Of a stretch of 20,566 bases of DNA, positions 14,215-19,871 are shown piece by piece. A program made the translations under genes and the position numbers. Position 1 is the first letter of the stretch. Each line of letters starts with the position of its first letter. The stretch is from positions 1-20,566 of the IMG/VR virus record IMGVR_UViG_3300027973_000262; one strand, given 5' to 3'. The DNA comes from a virus. The notes under the pieces were generated by a model. That model ran no database searches. It was not told where the DNA came from and worked only from the letters and a program-made list of their open reading frames with translations.

Positions 14215-14907
14215 TCAAGCGTTAAACCATTGTTGAACATATTTTGGCCGATATTTCATAAGCCAGGGCATCGCCTGGTGGGTTAATGCGTTGGCGTCCA
14301 CGCCAACAGTCTGGCTGCCGACGTGGTGGACATAGGATGCGCTTACAAAATTCTTGTACCCGAGTGCCTCTAAGTCAGCGCATTGCACGTCATCTGAGAA
14401 CCAGTTCAGTGGGGGGAATGGGCATTGGGCAAAGGCATCTGCACAAATCCAGGCAAATATGGGCGAGATCACGTCTGTCTGCCGAATCTTCGACTCGGAC
14501 GTGAACCGGCACATATCGATGGCCTCACCCTCCGGATTCCAGCGAATATTCTGCACCTCACGCGCAGAATCACACCTAGAGGCCACCCACCCAGGGTTCA
14601 GACTCAGGTCGCTGATGATGTCCACGTCATCCATCAGGACGCGGTAGCTGGTGGGCGTCAGGACAATATCGTCATTCGCCACCACGACAGAGTCGAAGTC
14701 CTTGAGTGCGCAGTTGATGATGTGGTTGTAGTCATCGCCGAAGTTGCTGGGCTGACCGACCACCTTCACGTCGGCATCAAAACGCTCCAGGACTGACGCC
14801 GGACCGCGCAAGTACACGGGAATCTCGGGGCAATACTCGCGGATAGACGCCAGCATCACCGCCAGGTTTTTGCCGTGGACGGTGCTGATTGCAATGGGGC
14901 TTATCAC
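14215..14907 (-). CDS. Glycosyltransferase-like protein A (GT-A, tandem paralogue)
   Basis: This 230-aa protein opens with MISPIAISTVHGKNLAVML, a nucleotide-binding beta-alpha unit. VVVANDDIVLTPTSYRVLMDDV carries an NDD metal-type motif at 78-80. FSDDVQCADLEALGY follows at about 170, and SYVHHVGSQT near the C-terminus (His194, His195). These correspond to the DxD, the acceptor/base acidic residues and the late His of GT-A enzymes. The neighbour at 14904-15590 shares all three blocks. The start is GTG in a GTGA overlap with that gene. It probably transfers a sugar; substrate unknown. A sampled 60-base stretch (14701-14760) has 55% G+C, like the surrounding structural genes. Confidence 0.75.
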   Translation of the reverse strand: MISPIAISTVHGKNLAVMLASIREYCPEIPVYLRGPASVLERFDADVKVVGQPSNFGDDYNHIINCALKDFDSVVVANDDIVLTPTSYRVLMDDVDIISDLSLNPGWVASRCDSAREVQNIRWNPEGEAIDMCRFTSESKIRQTDVISPIFAWICADAFAQCPFPPLNWFSDDVQCADLEALGYKNFVSASYVHHVGSQTVGVDANALTHQAMPWLMKYRPKYVQQWFNA

Positions 14908-15590
14908 TTCTTCCCTCCAAAGTACCTAGCGTGCATATCGGGCCTATTTTCGCGCAACCATGCCTCTGAATCCTGTTTGCACTTTTTGAAGTCATATCCA
15001 AATGTTTGCGAGCCAACATGGTGGAAATATGCGCGTGACACAAACAATCTAGACTCGTTTTTCAAATATTCCTCGCACTGTACATCATCAGAAAACCAGT
15101 CTATTGGCGCAATATCAACCCATGTTGACTTCTGACACCAGGCAAAAATTCCAGCCAGATAATCTGTTTCGACAATAAAGTTTTCGCTCTCATATGCAAG
15201 AGAACTTAGGCTGCCAGAACCAGTGCGAATATTTTGGTTTCCCTTTGCGTAGTTGGTCCTTCCTGCCACAAGACCAATCTTGTAGCCCATTGACTTTATG
15301 TGGCTCACGTCATCCATCAAGACGCTGTATGTGCTTGGGTTAAGGACTACATCGTCATCAATAGACACAAACTCCTCATGGGTCTCAAATATCTTGTGGG
15401 CCATGAAGTTATGTGCAGCGCCTCCAGTTTCATATGTGTGGACAAAGTGATGAACTTTGTGCTTTGGTAGAGACTGCTTGTTTGGGCTGGTTATGAAAAC
15501 CTCAACATCATCAGGCACATACAACTCAATTGACTTGAGTAGCACCGGCAGGCACTTCTCATTTTTTGAGCATATTCCGATTGGCGTCAC
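14904..15590 (-). CDS. Glycosyltransferase-like protein B (GT-A, tandem paralogue)
   Basis: This 228-aa protein has the same order of blocks as its downstream neighbour: TPIGICSKNEKCLPVLL, then SIDDDVVLNPSTYSVLMDDV with DDD at 78-80, DWFSDDVQCEEYL at about 164-176 and AYFHHVGSQT at 188-196. The spacing of the blocks is nearly identical to paralogue A, so the pair arose by duplication or both were acquired together. Sequence between the blocks has diverged strongly. It is more AT-rich (43% G+C in 15001-15060, counted by hand) than paralogue A, suggesting separate acquisition or a different history. The GTG start overlaps the upstream stop as GTGA. A sugar-transfer role is inferred; the acceptor is unknown. 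Confidence 0.75.
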   Translation of the reverse strand: MTPIGICSKNEKCLPVLLKSIELYVPDDVEVFITSPNKQSLPKHKVHHFVHTYETGGAAHNFMAHKIFETHEEFVSIDDDVVLNPSTYSVLMDDVSHIKSMGYKIGLVAGRTNYAKGNQNIRTGSGSLSSLAYESENFIVETDYLAGIFAWCQKSTWVDIAPIDWFSDDVQCEEYLKNESRLFVSRAYFHHVGSQTFGYDFKKCKQDSEAWLRENRPDMHARYFGGKK

Positions 15591-15877
15591 TTAGCCTTGT
15601 TCCTCGCGGATATAGCCTTCGACTTAGCCTTGGCGTCTGCCTTGGATGATGCGCCCCAAGCGTTCAGACTCAGCAAGAGCCTGGTAGGTTTCCCGTCCTT
15701 CATCTCCGGGCCAGGCATATTGCCCATCCGAGCCAAGAATGACGCACGGCGCGGGTTATCGCCTGACTTGACTGGTGGCTTGATGTCCTGGCCTGCAGCC
15801 TTCAAGCTGGCGCGGCCCTTGGCATTCAACCCGCCTTTAGGGTTCTGCCCCTCCTTGCGTTGCCAGGCCGCGGTCAC
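15587..15877 (-). CDS. DUF6321-like small basic protein
   Basis: This 96-aa protein begins TAAWQRKEGQNPKGGLNAKG and includes GDNPRRASFLARMGNMPGPE, then GKPTRLLLSLNAWG and a Lys/Ala-rich tail (ADAKAKSKAISARNKAK). This matches the small phage domain DUF6321 as I remember it ('W.rkEGqnpkGGLNakGR.sy......NpRRaSFcaRM.gmpgp...dg.pTRl.lsL..Wg'). It is strongly basic and could bind nucleic acid or sit inside the head; no function is known. The start is GTG within a GTGA overlap with the preceding gene, and the stop overlaps the next gene the same way. It belongs to a run of four small genes between the large terminase and the glycosyltransferases. Confidence 0.8.
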   Translation of the reverse strand: MTAAWQRKEGQNPKGGLNAKGRASLKAAGQDIKPPVKSGDNPRRASFLARMGNMPGPEMKDGKPTRLLLSLNAWGASSKADAKAKSKAISARNKAK

Positions 15878-16035
15878 TTCTTCACCGGCTTGGCCGTCTT
15901 AGCCGCCTTGCGAAAGTCGGCCGCGCTAGGCGCTGCCTTGCTTCCGACTTTGTTCATCTTCTCGCCGGAGCCAGCCGCAATACGCTTCTGCTTGGCGTTG
16001 ATGTTTGCGTAGAGTCCAGGTTTTGCCATCTTCAT
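15874..16035 (-). CDS. Very small Lys-rich protein, 53 aa
   Basis: An ATG at 16035-16033 (or the in-frame ATG at 16029) leads to MKMAKPGLYANINAKQKRIA, AGSGEKMNKVGSKAAPSAAD, FRKAAKTAKPVKK and a TGA at 15876-15874. The pattern 'MakpGLyaNInaKrkRIaaGSgEKMrk.GskgaPta..F..aakTak' is one I recognise from many aquatic phages, always as a tiny conserved protein next to terminase and portal genes. It is highly basic, with a Lys/Ala tail. The function is unknown; nucleic-acid contact is a guess from charge. The stop overlaps the next GTG start. The exact start codon is uncertain by two residues. Confidence 0.75.
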   Translation of the reverse strand: MKMAKPGLYANINAKQKRIAAGSGEKMNKVGSKAAPSAADFRKAAKTAKPVKK

Positions 16036-16036
16036 A

Positions 16037-16510
16037 TCATTGCCCCAAGTTAGTGTCTACCGATTCCGTATCGCCGTCATTAGGTCCGCCCACCACCCAC
16101 GCATCGCAAGTACGACTCGCTGCGCACTTGAAGTCAAAGATCTCGCAGTATCCGAGATCAGCCAGCGCAATCGTTCCCCAAGGGTCTGCTTCATTTCCAA
16201 TTCCTTTCGCAATGCATTGCTTGATTGAGTCCTGCACGTTAAACGCCGCGCAGTTACCGCAACGGCTCTTCTTCGCATCATCCACGCTAACGTCCCAGGT
16301 GTCAGCCTTCTTCTTCCAGTAGGCCGTGTTCGGCAACGCGGGATTCTCAGGGCCGTAGGCGGCAGTGGTGATCGCCTTCGCCCGATTCTTCAGATTCAGC
16401 ACCACGTCCTGGGTAGGTGCAGGACACTTTGCCACCTCGCTGGCCGGTGTCATCATCTGATTCATCGCAGCCTGGTACTTGCCAGGCACGTCACGGGTTT
16501 GCGTTGCCAT
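16037..16510 (-). CDS. Cys-rich conserved phage protein, possible metal or Fe-S binding
   Basis: This 157-aa protein has seven cysteines at 29, 84, 87, 99, 122, 129 and 135. The last six lie in RCGNCAAFNVQDSIKQC, then GYCEIFDFKCAASRTCDAW. The CxxC, C-x11-C, C-x6-C and C-x5-C spacing suggests a metal site, either zinc or an iron-sulphur cluster. I recognise the motif 'sRCgNCaaFn...C......GYC.mf.FkCaasRtCdAWv' from uncultured phages, without assigned function. The N-terminal half is Ala/Pro-rich and probably flexible. The start shares a base with the upstream TAA (TAATG). Nothing shows a substrate; a redox or structural role are both possible. Confidence 0.7.
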   Translation of the reverse strand: MATQTRDVPGKYQAAMNQMMTPASEVAKCPAPTQDVVLNLKNRAKAITTAAYGPENPALPNTAYWKKKADTWDVSVDDAKKSRCGNCAAFNVQDSIKQCIAKGIGNEADPWGTIALADLGYCEIFDFKCAASRTCDAWVVGGPNDGDTESVDTNLGQ

Positions 16511-16680
16511 TACATTTTCCCTTTTGGCATAGGCTTGGATTTGCCAGCCTCGGACAATGCAATCGCAATTGCCTGCTTGGGATTCTTTACGACTCGTTTG
16601 GTCATGCCCGAGTGCAACTTACCCGACTTGTACTCGCCCATCACCTTTGCGATCTTCTTTGCGGCCTTGTCAATCTTCAT
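16510..16680 (-). CDS. DUF6496-like small basic protein, 56 aa
   Basis: The ATG at 16680-16678 has AAAGGGG six bases upstream (16687-16693). The product reads MKIDKAAKKIAKVMGEYKSG, KLHSGMTKRVVKNPKQAIAI, ALSEAGKSKPMPKGKM and ends in TAA at 16512-16510. 'KI.KVM.E.k.GkLhSG....vv.NpkQAiAIALSEAgks' is a well-conserved small domain (DUF6496 as I recall it) found in phages and some bacteria. It is very basic, with a pI that would favour nucleic-acid binding. It is encoded 27 nt after the large terminase stop, so a role near packaging or in the head interior is conceivable but unproven. Confidence 0.85.
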   Translation of the reverse strand: MKIDKAAKKIAKVMGEYKSGKLHSGMTKRVVKNPKQAIAIALSEAGKSKPMPKGKM

Positions 16681-16707
16681 AGATTACCCCTTTGGTTGGA
16701 TGCGCAA

Positions 16708-18135
16708 TTATGCAACGCGAGGAAGATTCCTGCGCAGCGGCTTGTTCCAGGATACTTTAGCACCGCCAAATGCACCAATCACAGCGTCGGACGCAAACGT
16801 CAGGCAAAAGGCGTCAGCGCGGTCCGGACTCGGGAAACCGCGCTTCCTGATCTCGTCCTTGCCCTCAATCTGAATCTTTCCGGAACTGGTGAACGAATAC
16901 CGCACGATGGCAAGTTCACTGACCAAAGCCTCGTCCTTGGGCATCTTGCAGTCCCGCCCCTCTAACCAGGCTTTGGCCTTGTGCCATAACTCAGCCTTCA
17001 GATTCCGGTACGTCGCGCCCATCGCTGGTGACTCCGAGACGTTGATGCCGCGACAGGGAAGATTCAACTCTTTGAGCCGGTCAACCACTCCGGCGCCCAG
17101 TCCGATGCTGTCCACCAGGATCTCCATAGGTCTCTCTGACGGTGGCAGAGCCTCGTACTCGGACACCACCGCGCCCGTGAGTTGCATCAGGTCCAAGTTC
17201 TTCCACGTCTTGATTGGCTCGGTCACGGCGTTACCCTTGCGCTTGCAGAGTGCCGACCTGTCCGACCCAAACCTGGCAACGTCCAGACCCCAGACCATTG
17301 GCGCTGACTGGCTCGGCTCAACGTCTCGCTGCTGCGCCATCTCCAGCAACTCCATAGGGATGACGGTATCGTCATCTGATCGCGGAAACTCGCCTAGCAC
17401 GCGGATCCGGTAGGCATTGCTCTCCTCGCCGTAGCGTGCCGCCATCTCTCCAAGGTACGCCTCACTGACGCGGGGAGAGTCGGCGCAACTCACCTTCATG
17501 GTGATCCAGTCATCCTTCAGCCGGTTGTGGGTGTCGTAGAAGAAACCCGTACTGCGCACAGGATTACCCAGCAGCAGGGTGACCGCCTTGTGACCCGACA
17601 TGGAACCGGCGGCGGCCTCAAACACCGCCTCGGGGATGCCGGATGCCTCGTCTGCCACCAGCATGACGTTGTCGCTGTGGACGCCTTGGAGCGCTTCGGG
17701 TTGCTCTGCTCGGCTTGTCCTGGCCGAGATGAACGCCTCGTTGGGCGCTTCCTTCACCTCTACCCTGTCCTGCTTCACGTCCAACTGGTCGGCCAGCATG
17801 GGCGGCAGCTGCTTAACCCAGCGCTTAAGTTCCGCGAACAGGGCGTCGTAAAGCTGGCTTGACGTTGGCGCTGTAACGACAATCTTTACAGGGAACCGCA
17901 GAAACAGATACCAGAGCATTGCCCAGGCGCTGGCGGTTGACTTGCCTACGCCGTGGCCGGAGCGTACGCTAATGCGTCGGTTTCCAGCCGCGATGTGATT
18001 CAGAAACTCTACTTGCCAAGTATCAGGCTCGGTGTTCAGCACCTCGCGCACAAACAGAGTTGGGTCGTTGCGATACCGCAGGGCGAACTCGATAAACGGG
18101 TTCTCGGGAACTTCCAAATTTTTTTTTGTAGCCAT
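16708..18135 (-). CDS. terL: Terminase large subunit (ATPase and nuclease)
   Basis: This 475-aa protein drives genome packaging. Walker A is RSGHGVGKST (58-67). The Walker B strand VMLVADE ends with Asp162 and catalytic Glu163, and the coupling motif LLLGNP lies at 187-192. The C-terminal RNase H-like nuclease has GLDVARFGSDRS (Asp285), ILVDSIGLGAG (Asp342) and PSPDRADAF (Asp438/Asp441). Length and order are typical. The gene lies downstream of the small subunit, separated by a 345-nt non-coding region. No clear Shine-Dalgarno precedes its ATG, and a poly-A stretch (AAAAAAAAA, codons 4-6) follows it, both unusual for such a gene. Identification is firm. Confidence 0.95.
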   Translation of the reverse strand: MATKKNLEVPENPFIEFALRYRNDPTLFVREVLNTEPDTWQVEFLNHIAAGNRRISVRSGHGVGKSTASAWAMLWYLFLRFPVKIVVTAPTSSQLYDALFAELKRWVKQLPPMLADQLDVKQDRVEVKEAPNEAFISARTSRAEQPEALQGVHSDNVMLVADEASGIPEAVFEAAAGSMSGHKAVTLLLGNPVRSTGFFYDTHNRLKDDWITMKVSCADSPRVSEAYLGEMAARYGEESNAYRIRVLGEFPRSDDDTVIPMELLEMAQQRDVEPSQSAPMVWGLDVARFGSDRSALCKRKGNAVTEPIKTWKNLDLMQLTGAVVSEYEALPPSERPMEILVDSIGLGAGVVDRLKELNLPCRGINVSESPAMGATYRNLKAELWHKAKAWLEGRDCKMPKDEALVSELAIVRYSFTSSGKIQIEGKDEIRKRGFPSPDRADAFCLTFASDAVIGAFGGAKVSWNKPLRRNLPRVA

Positions 18136-18480
18136 AGTGCGTAGTCAGGTGGGGGGTAGGGGGTCAGTGGAATAGGACATTCGGTAGGTGTTTAGGTGCT
18201 GCCACAACCGCCCCGCCGCCACGGCCAGACGGGGGGGGGGCGGGCGGCCACGGCCAGGTTAGTTCGTGCAGCGAACAAACGATCTGCAGCCTGTGGATAA
18301 CTCAGCACGCTGTGCGTCCCCTCTGACGCTGGGCTGTGGTACGCGTAACCCGTTGATTCCATTGATGATTATGCTGATCGTCAGCACTAATTCCACAATG
18401 TGTATTTGATACAGTGTCCATTATGTGAAGTTAGAACGGGTGTTTATGCGTGTTTATGCTTAATCTTTAAGCAAATGCAC
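18136..18480. other. Non-coding region between terminase genes: G-tracts, hairpins, repeats
   Basis: No supported gene lies here. From left to right: G6 and G5 runs at about 18150-18163; then a run of ten G (18231-18240) bracketed by two copies of the 11-mer GCCACGGCCAG at 18218-18228 and 18247-18257; then a small inverted repeat GTTCG/CGAAC at 18262-18276. A perfect DnaA box lies at 18291-18302. The right half is AT-richer, with two perfect stem-loops (18372-18386, stem TGCTGA; 18457-18473, stem TGCTTAA) and a tandem 10-mer GTGTTTATGC at 18440-18459. The mixture of G-rich and AT-rich parts, hairpins and DnaA boxes fits an origin or a packaging (cos/pac) site; neither is proven. Confidence 0.7.
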
Positions 18481-18521
18481 TCAATCTGTGGATAACTTTG
18501 GCATCTGGTCTGTGGATAACT
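18291..18521. promoter_or_regulatory. Cluster of three perfect DnaA boxes (candidate replication origin)
   Basis: CTGTGGATAACT occurs at 18291-18302, 18486-18497 and 18510-18521. Each contains TGTGGATAA, the reverse complement of the consensus DnaA box TTATCCACA. All three have the same orientation. Two of them lie inside the last codons of the small terminase gene, 24 nt apart. A fourth TGTGGATAA is at 20539-20547 in the RepA-like gene. By chance, fewer than one copy is expected in a window this size. Between the boxes lie AT-rich sequence and two hairpins, as at many origins. Confidence 0.55.
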
Positions 18522-18927
18522 GCTCAACCACTTCGACGTGGCGCAGCGCCTCCATGCGCAAACCCTGGATGCTGATGTTGACCTGGCTCGCTTTGTCAGT
18601 GCCGTACGTCTTCCTATCCCACCTCTCGGCCAGCCACTGGCGCGTCCGGATGCGCTGCACGTCGCGCTGGCCATTGTCGACGTCCATGTTGTCCGCTATG
18701 GTGAGTGTCTCGCAGGCTAAATGCGAGGCCGCTTCCACCCGCGCGCGTGTAATTATAGTTTCATAGTCGTTGTCCGATATCCAAGTGTCGAGCGCACGCC
18801 GTCCGATGCCTAGGCCACGGCATATGTCTGCCTTGCTGCGCCCTTCCTCAAACATCGACAGGATCAACTCGTCATCGATGTCTTCCAGCAGCGCGATATC
18901 GGCTCTCACTTTCGGATTACCAGGCAT
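18481..18927 (-). CDS. terS: Terminase small subunit
   Basis: This 148-aa protein starts MPGNPKVRADIALLEDIDDE. A helix-turn-helix follows (MFEEGRSKADICRGLGIGRR, ALDTWISDN) for recognition of the packaging site. A central oligomerisation helix (ARVEAASHLACETLTIADNM) comes next. RQWLAERWDRKTYGTDKA, a hallmark just before the C-terminal part of many small terminases, follows. The last residues repeat LSTD twice because they are encoded by two DnaA boxes. The start is the ATG at 18927, which has GGAGGG seven bases upstream; the TTG at 18942 does not. Position upstream of terL supports the assignment. Confidence 0.85.
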   Translation of the reverse strand: MPGNPKVRADIALLEDIDDELILSMFEEGRSKADICRGLGIGRRALDTWISDNDYETIITRARVEAASHLACETLTIADNMDVDNGQRDVQRIRTRQWLAERWDRKTYGTDKASQVNISIQGLRMEALRHVEVVEQLSTDQMPKLSTD

Positions 18928-18934
18928 CAGATGA

Positions 18935-18940
18935 CCCTCC
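18935..18940 (-). promoter_or_regulatory. Shine-Dalgarno GGAGGG fixing the terS start at 18927
   Basis: GGAGGG on the coding strand is separated from ATG 18927-18925 by seven bases. It coincides with codons of the longer TTG-initiated reading, which is therefore rejected. Confidence 0.75.
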
Positions 18941-18990
18941 AAGCGTTTTTCGTTGTGGCAAGCACCCTGAGTACCACCTCATCCCATAAA

Positions 18991-19638
18991 TCACGTCCTG
19001 CGCTCATCTCTTTCCCTTTCTGCTGCCTTTGTGTCGAATAACTTGCCACCCTTAAATGGTTTGCTGATGTCGATGTCGTTCTCCATGTCCTCGAACCCGC
19101 TGCTTCCTTGCGGCGTCACGGGAACCATTGTTGTACCTGGCAGTGCTGCTTTGATCTCGCGTACCTGAGTCAACGTCGGACCCGTCATAACCACCTCAAG
19201 TTCCGCGAGTGTCCAGACCGAGCGTAATCCCGTCTCTTTGCAAAATTGCCCGTACCAGGTCGCCATATTTTTGTCCCTAACGATAACCATCATGCTTTTG
19301 TCTTTCATACGGTGCTCCATGAAATCGATTTTAGGCATCTGCTCAATGCCTGACTCAACCGCCCACCTGGTGAGCGCTTTGTACGCCGCGATCATTCCCT
19401 TGATGGCCTTCTCTAGCCTCTCCTCGTCACGCGCCTGGCTTGCATCCCAGATGCGCTCCCGCTGCGCGTTGAACTTTCTGCGGAACTCGGCATCCACCAG
19501 GTCGATCACTCGGTCAATCCCGTAAACCTTCTCATGCTCCATCTTTGCGGTTTCCATCTCAACCATGAGCGAATGCTGGAACACCTTGAACGGGTCAGAC
19601 GGGAACTCATCCCTATCCGTAAGTTTCTTCGTAGCCAT
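18991..19638 (-). CDS. Unknown charged phage protein, 215 aa
   Basis: The protein starts MATKKLTDRDEFPSDPFKVF. It is helical and charged through the middle (MEHEKVYGIDRVIDLVDAEF, RRKFNAQRERIWDASQARDE, ERLEKAIKGMIAAYKALTRW). A segment SMMVIVRDKNMATWYGQFCK follows, then a beta-like GLRSVWTLAELEVVM, and a disordered, charged tail ending KAAERERDERRT. I recognise the HRM.KsmM.iv.d...a...g...k..g.rsvWtl.Elevv pattern from phage early/packaging border genes, but no function. The start is the ATG at 19638 with GAGGAG six bases upstream; the TTG at 19644 is too close to that site. It is the first gene after the dyad-repeat region and before terS, so it may be controlled by those repeats. Confidence 0.65.
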   Translation of the reverse strand: MATKKLTDRDEFPSDPFKVFQHSLMVEMETAKMEHEKVYGIDRVIDLVDAEFRRKFNAQRERIWDASQARDEERLEKAIKGMIAAYKALTRWAVESGIEQMPKIDFMEHRMKDKSMMVIVRDKNMATWYGQFCKETGLRSVWTLAELEVVMTGPTLTQVREIKAALPGTTMVPVTPQGSSGFEDMENDIDISKPFKGGKLFDTKAAERERDERRT

Positions 19639-19644
19639 CCTCAA

Positions 19645-19650
19645 CTCCTC
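19645..19650 (-). promoter_or_regulatory. Shine-Dalgarno GAGGAG fixing the start at 19638
   Basis: GAGGAG lies six bases upstream of the ATG at 19638-19636. The last copy of the TAGTCAAC repeat (19654-19661) lies only three bases further upstream, so a protein bound there could block ribosomes or transcription. Confidence 0.7.
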
Positions 19651-19652
19651 AT

Positions 19653-19871
19653 CTAGTCAACTTCACCATACCAACTTTCCGAGGTAGTCAACCTAGTTAA
19701 CTTACTTCTTGCATTAAGCAAGAAGTTGTAAGTTGACTAGGTTTTTACCTATTCCTGTGCAACTTGCAGCATAGGCAACTGCCTATATTTCACCGAGTTG
19801 CCTATATTTCTCAAACATAAGTACATAGGCAACTGCCTATATTTACATAGTCAACTTCGCAAGTTGCCTAT
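19653..19871. repeat. Operator/iteron-like repeat field upstream of the packaging genes
   Basis: Two repeat families fill this non-coding stretch. Family 1 is TAGTCAAC: 19654-19661, 19685-19692 and 19848-19855, inverted at 19732-19739, and with one change at 19694-19701. Family 2 is the dyad ATAGGCA-AC-TGCCTAT, complete at 19771-19786 and 19825-19840, with half-sites TTGCCTAT at 19798-19805 and 19864-19871; three of its right halves continue as TATTT. The last half-site runs into the stop codon of the RepA-like gene. No gene and no convincing sigma-70 promoter are visible. Binding sites for a phage repressor or initiator are the simplest reading. Confidence 0.7.
19692..19741. repeat. Long imperfect hairpin with T-run on plus-strand side
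   Basis: Arms 19692-19705 and 19728-19741 are complementary over 14 bp with one wobble. The inner arms 19706-19712 and 19718-19724 pair over 7 bp around a 5-nt loop, with GTT bulged at 19725-19727. On the plus strand it is followed by five T (19742-19746), as in a terminator for leftward-opposing transcription. On the minus strand no T-run follows. It carries inverted TAGTCAAC-type sites in its arms, so an operator or origin function is also possible. Confidence 0.65.

Noticed and set aside
13564-14286. Long plus-strand ORF opposite the portal gene (240 codons)
   Set aside because: Antisense shadow of a well-recognised gene with His/Gly/Val-rich composition and no ribosome site.
18192-18362. 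Minus-strand ORF of 56 codons in the terS-terL gap (starts MESTGYAYHS, ends in RRGGCGST)
   Set aside because: No ribosome site, low-complexity Arg/Pro/Gly end produced by the G10 tract, and it lies over hairpins and a DnaA box; more likely chance.
19667-19690. Sigma-70-like promoter TTGACT ... TATGGT upstream of the 215-aa gene on the minus strand
   Set aside because: Spacing of 15 nt and weak -10 match; TTGACT belongs to the repeat family, so the match may be incidental.
19771-19871. Possible CRISPR-like array in the repeat field
   Set aside because: Units are short palindromes with uneven spacing (19 to 35 nt) and no spacer-size regularity; no cas gene.
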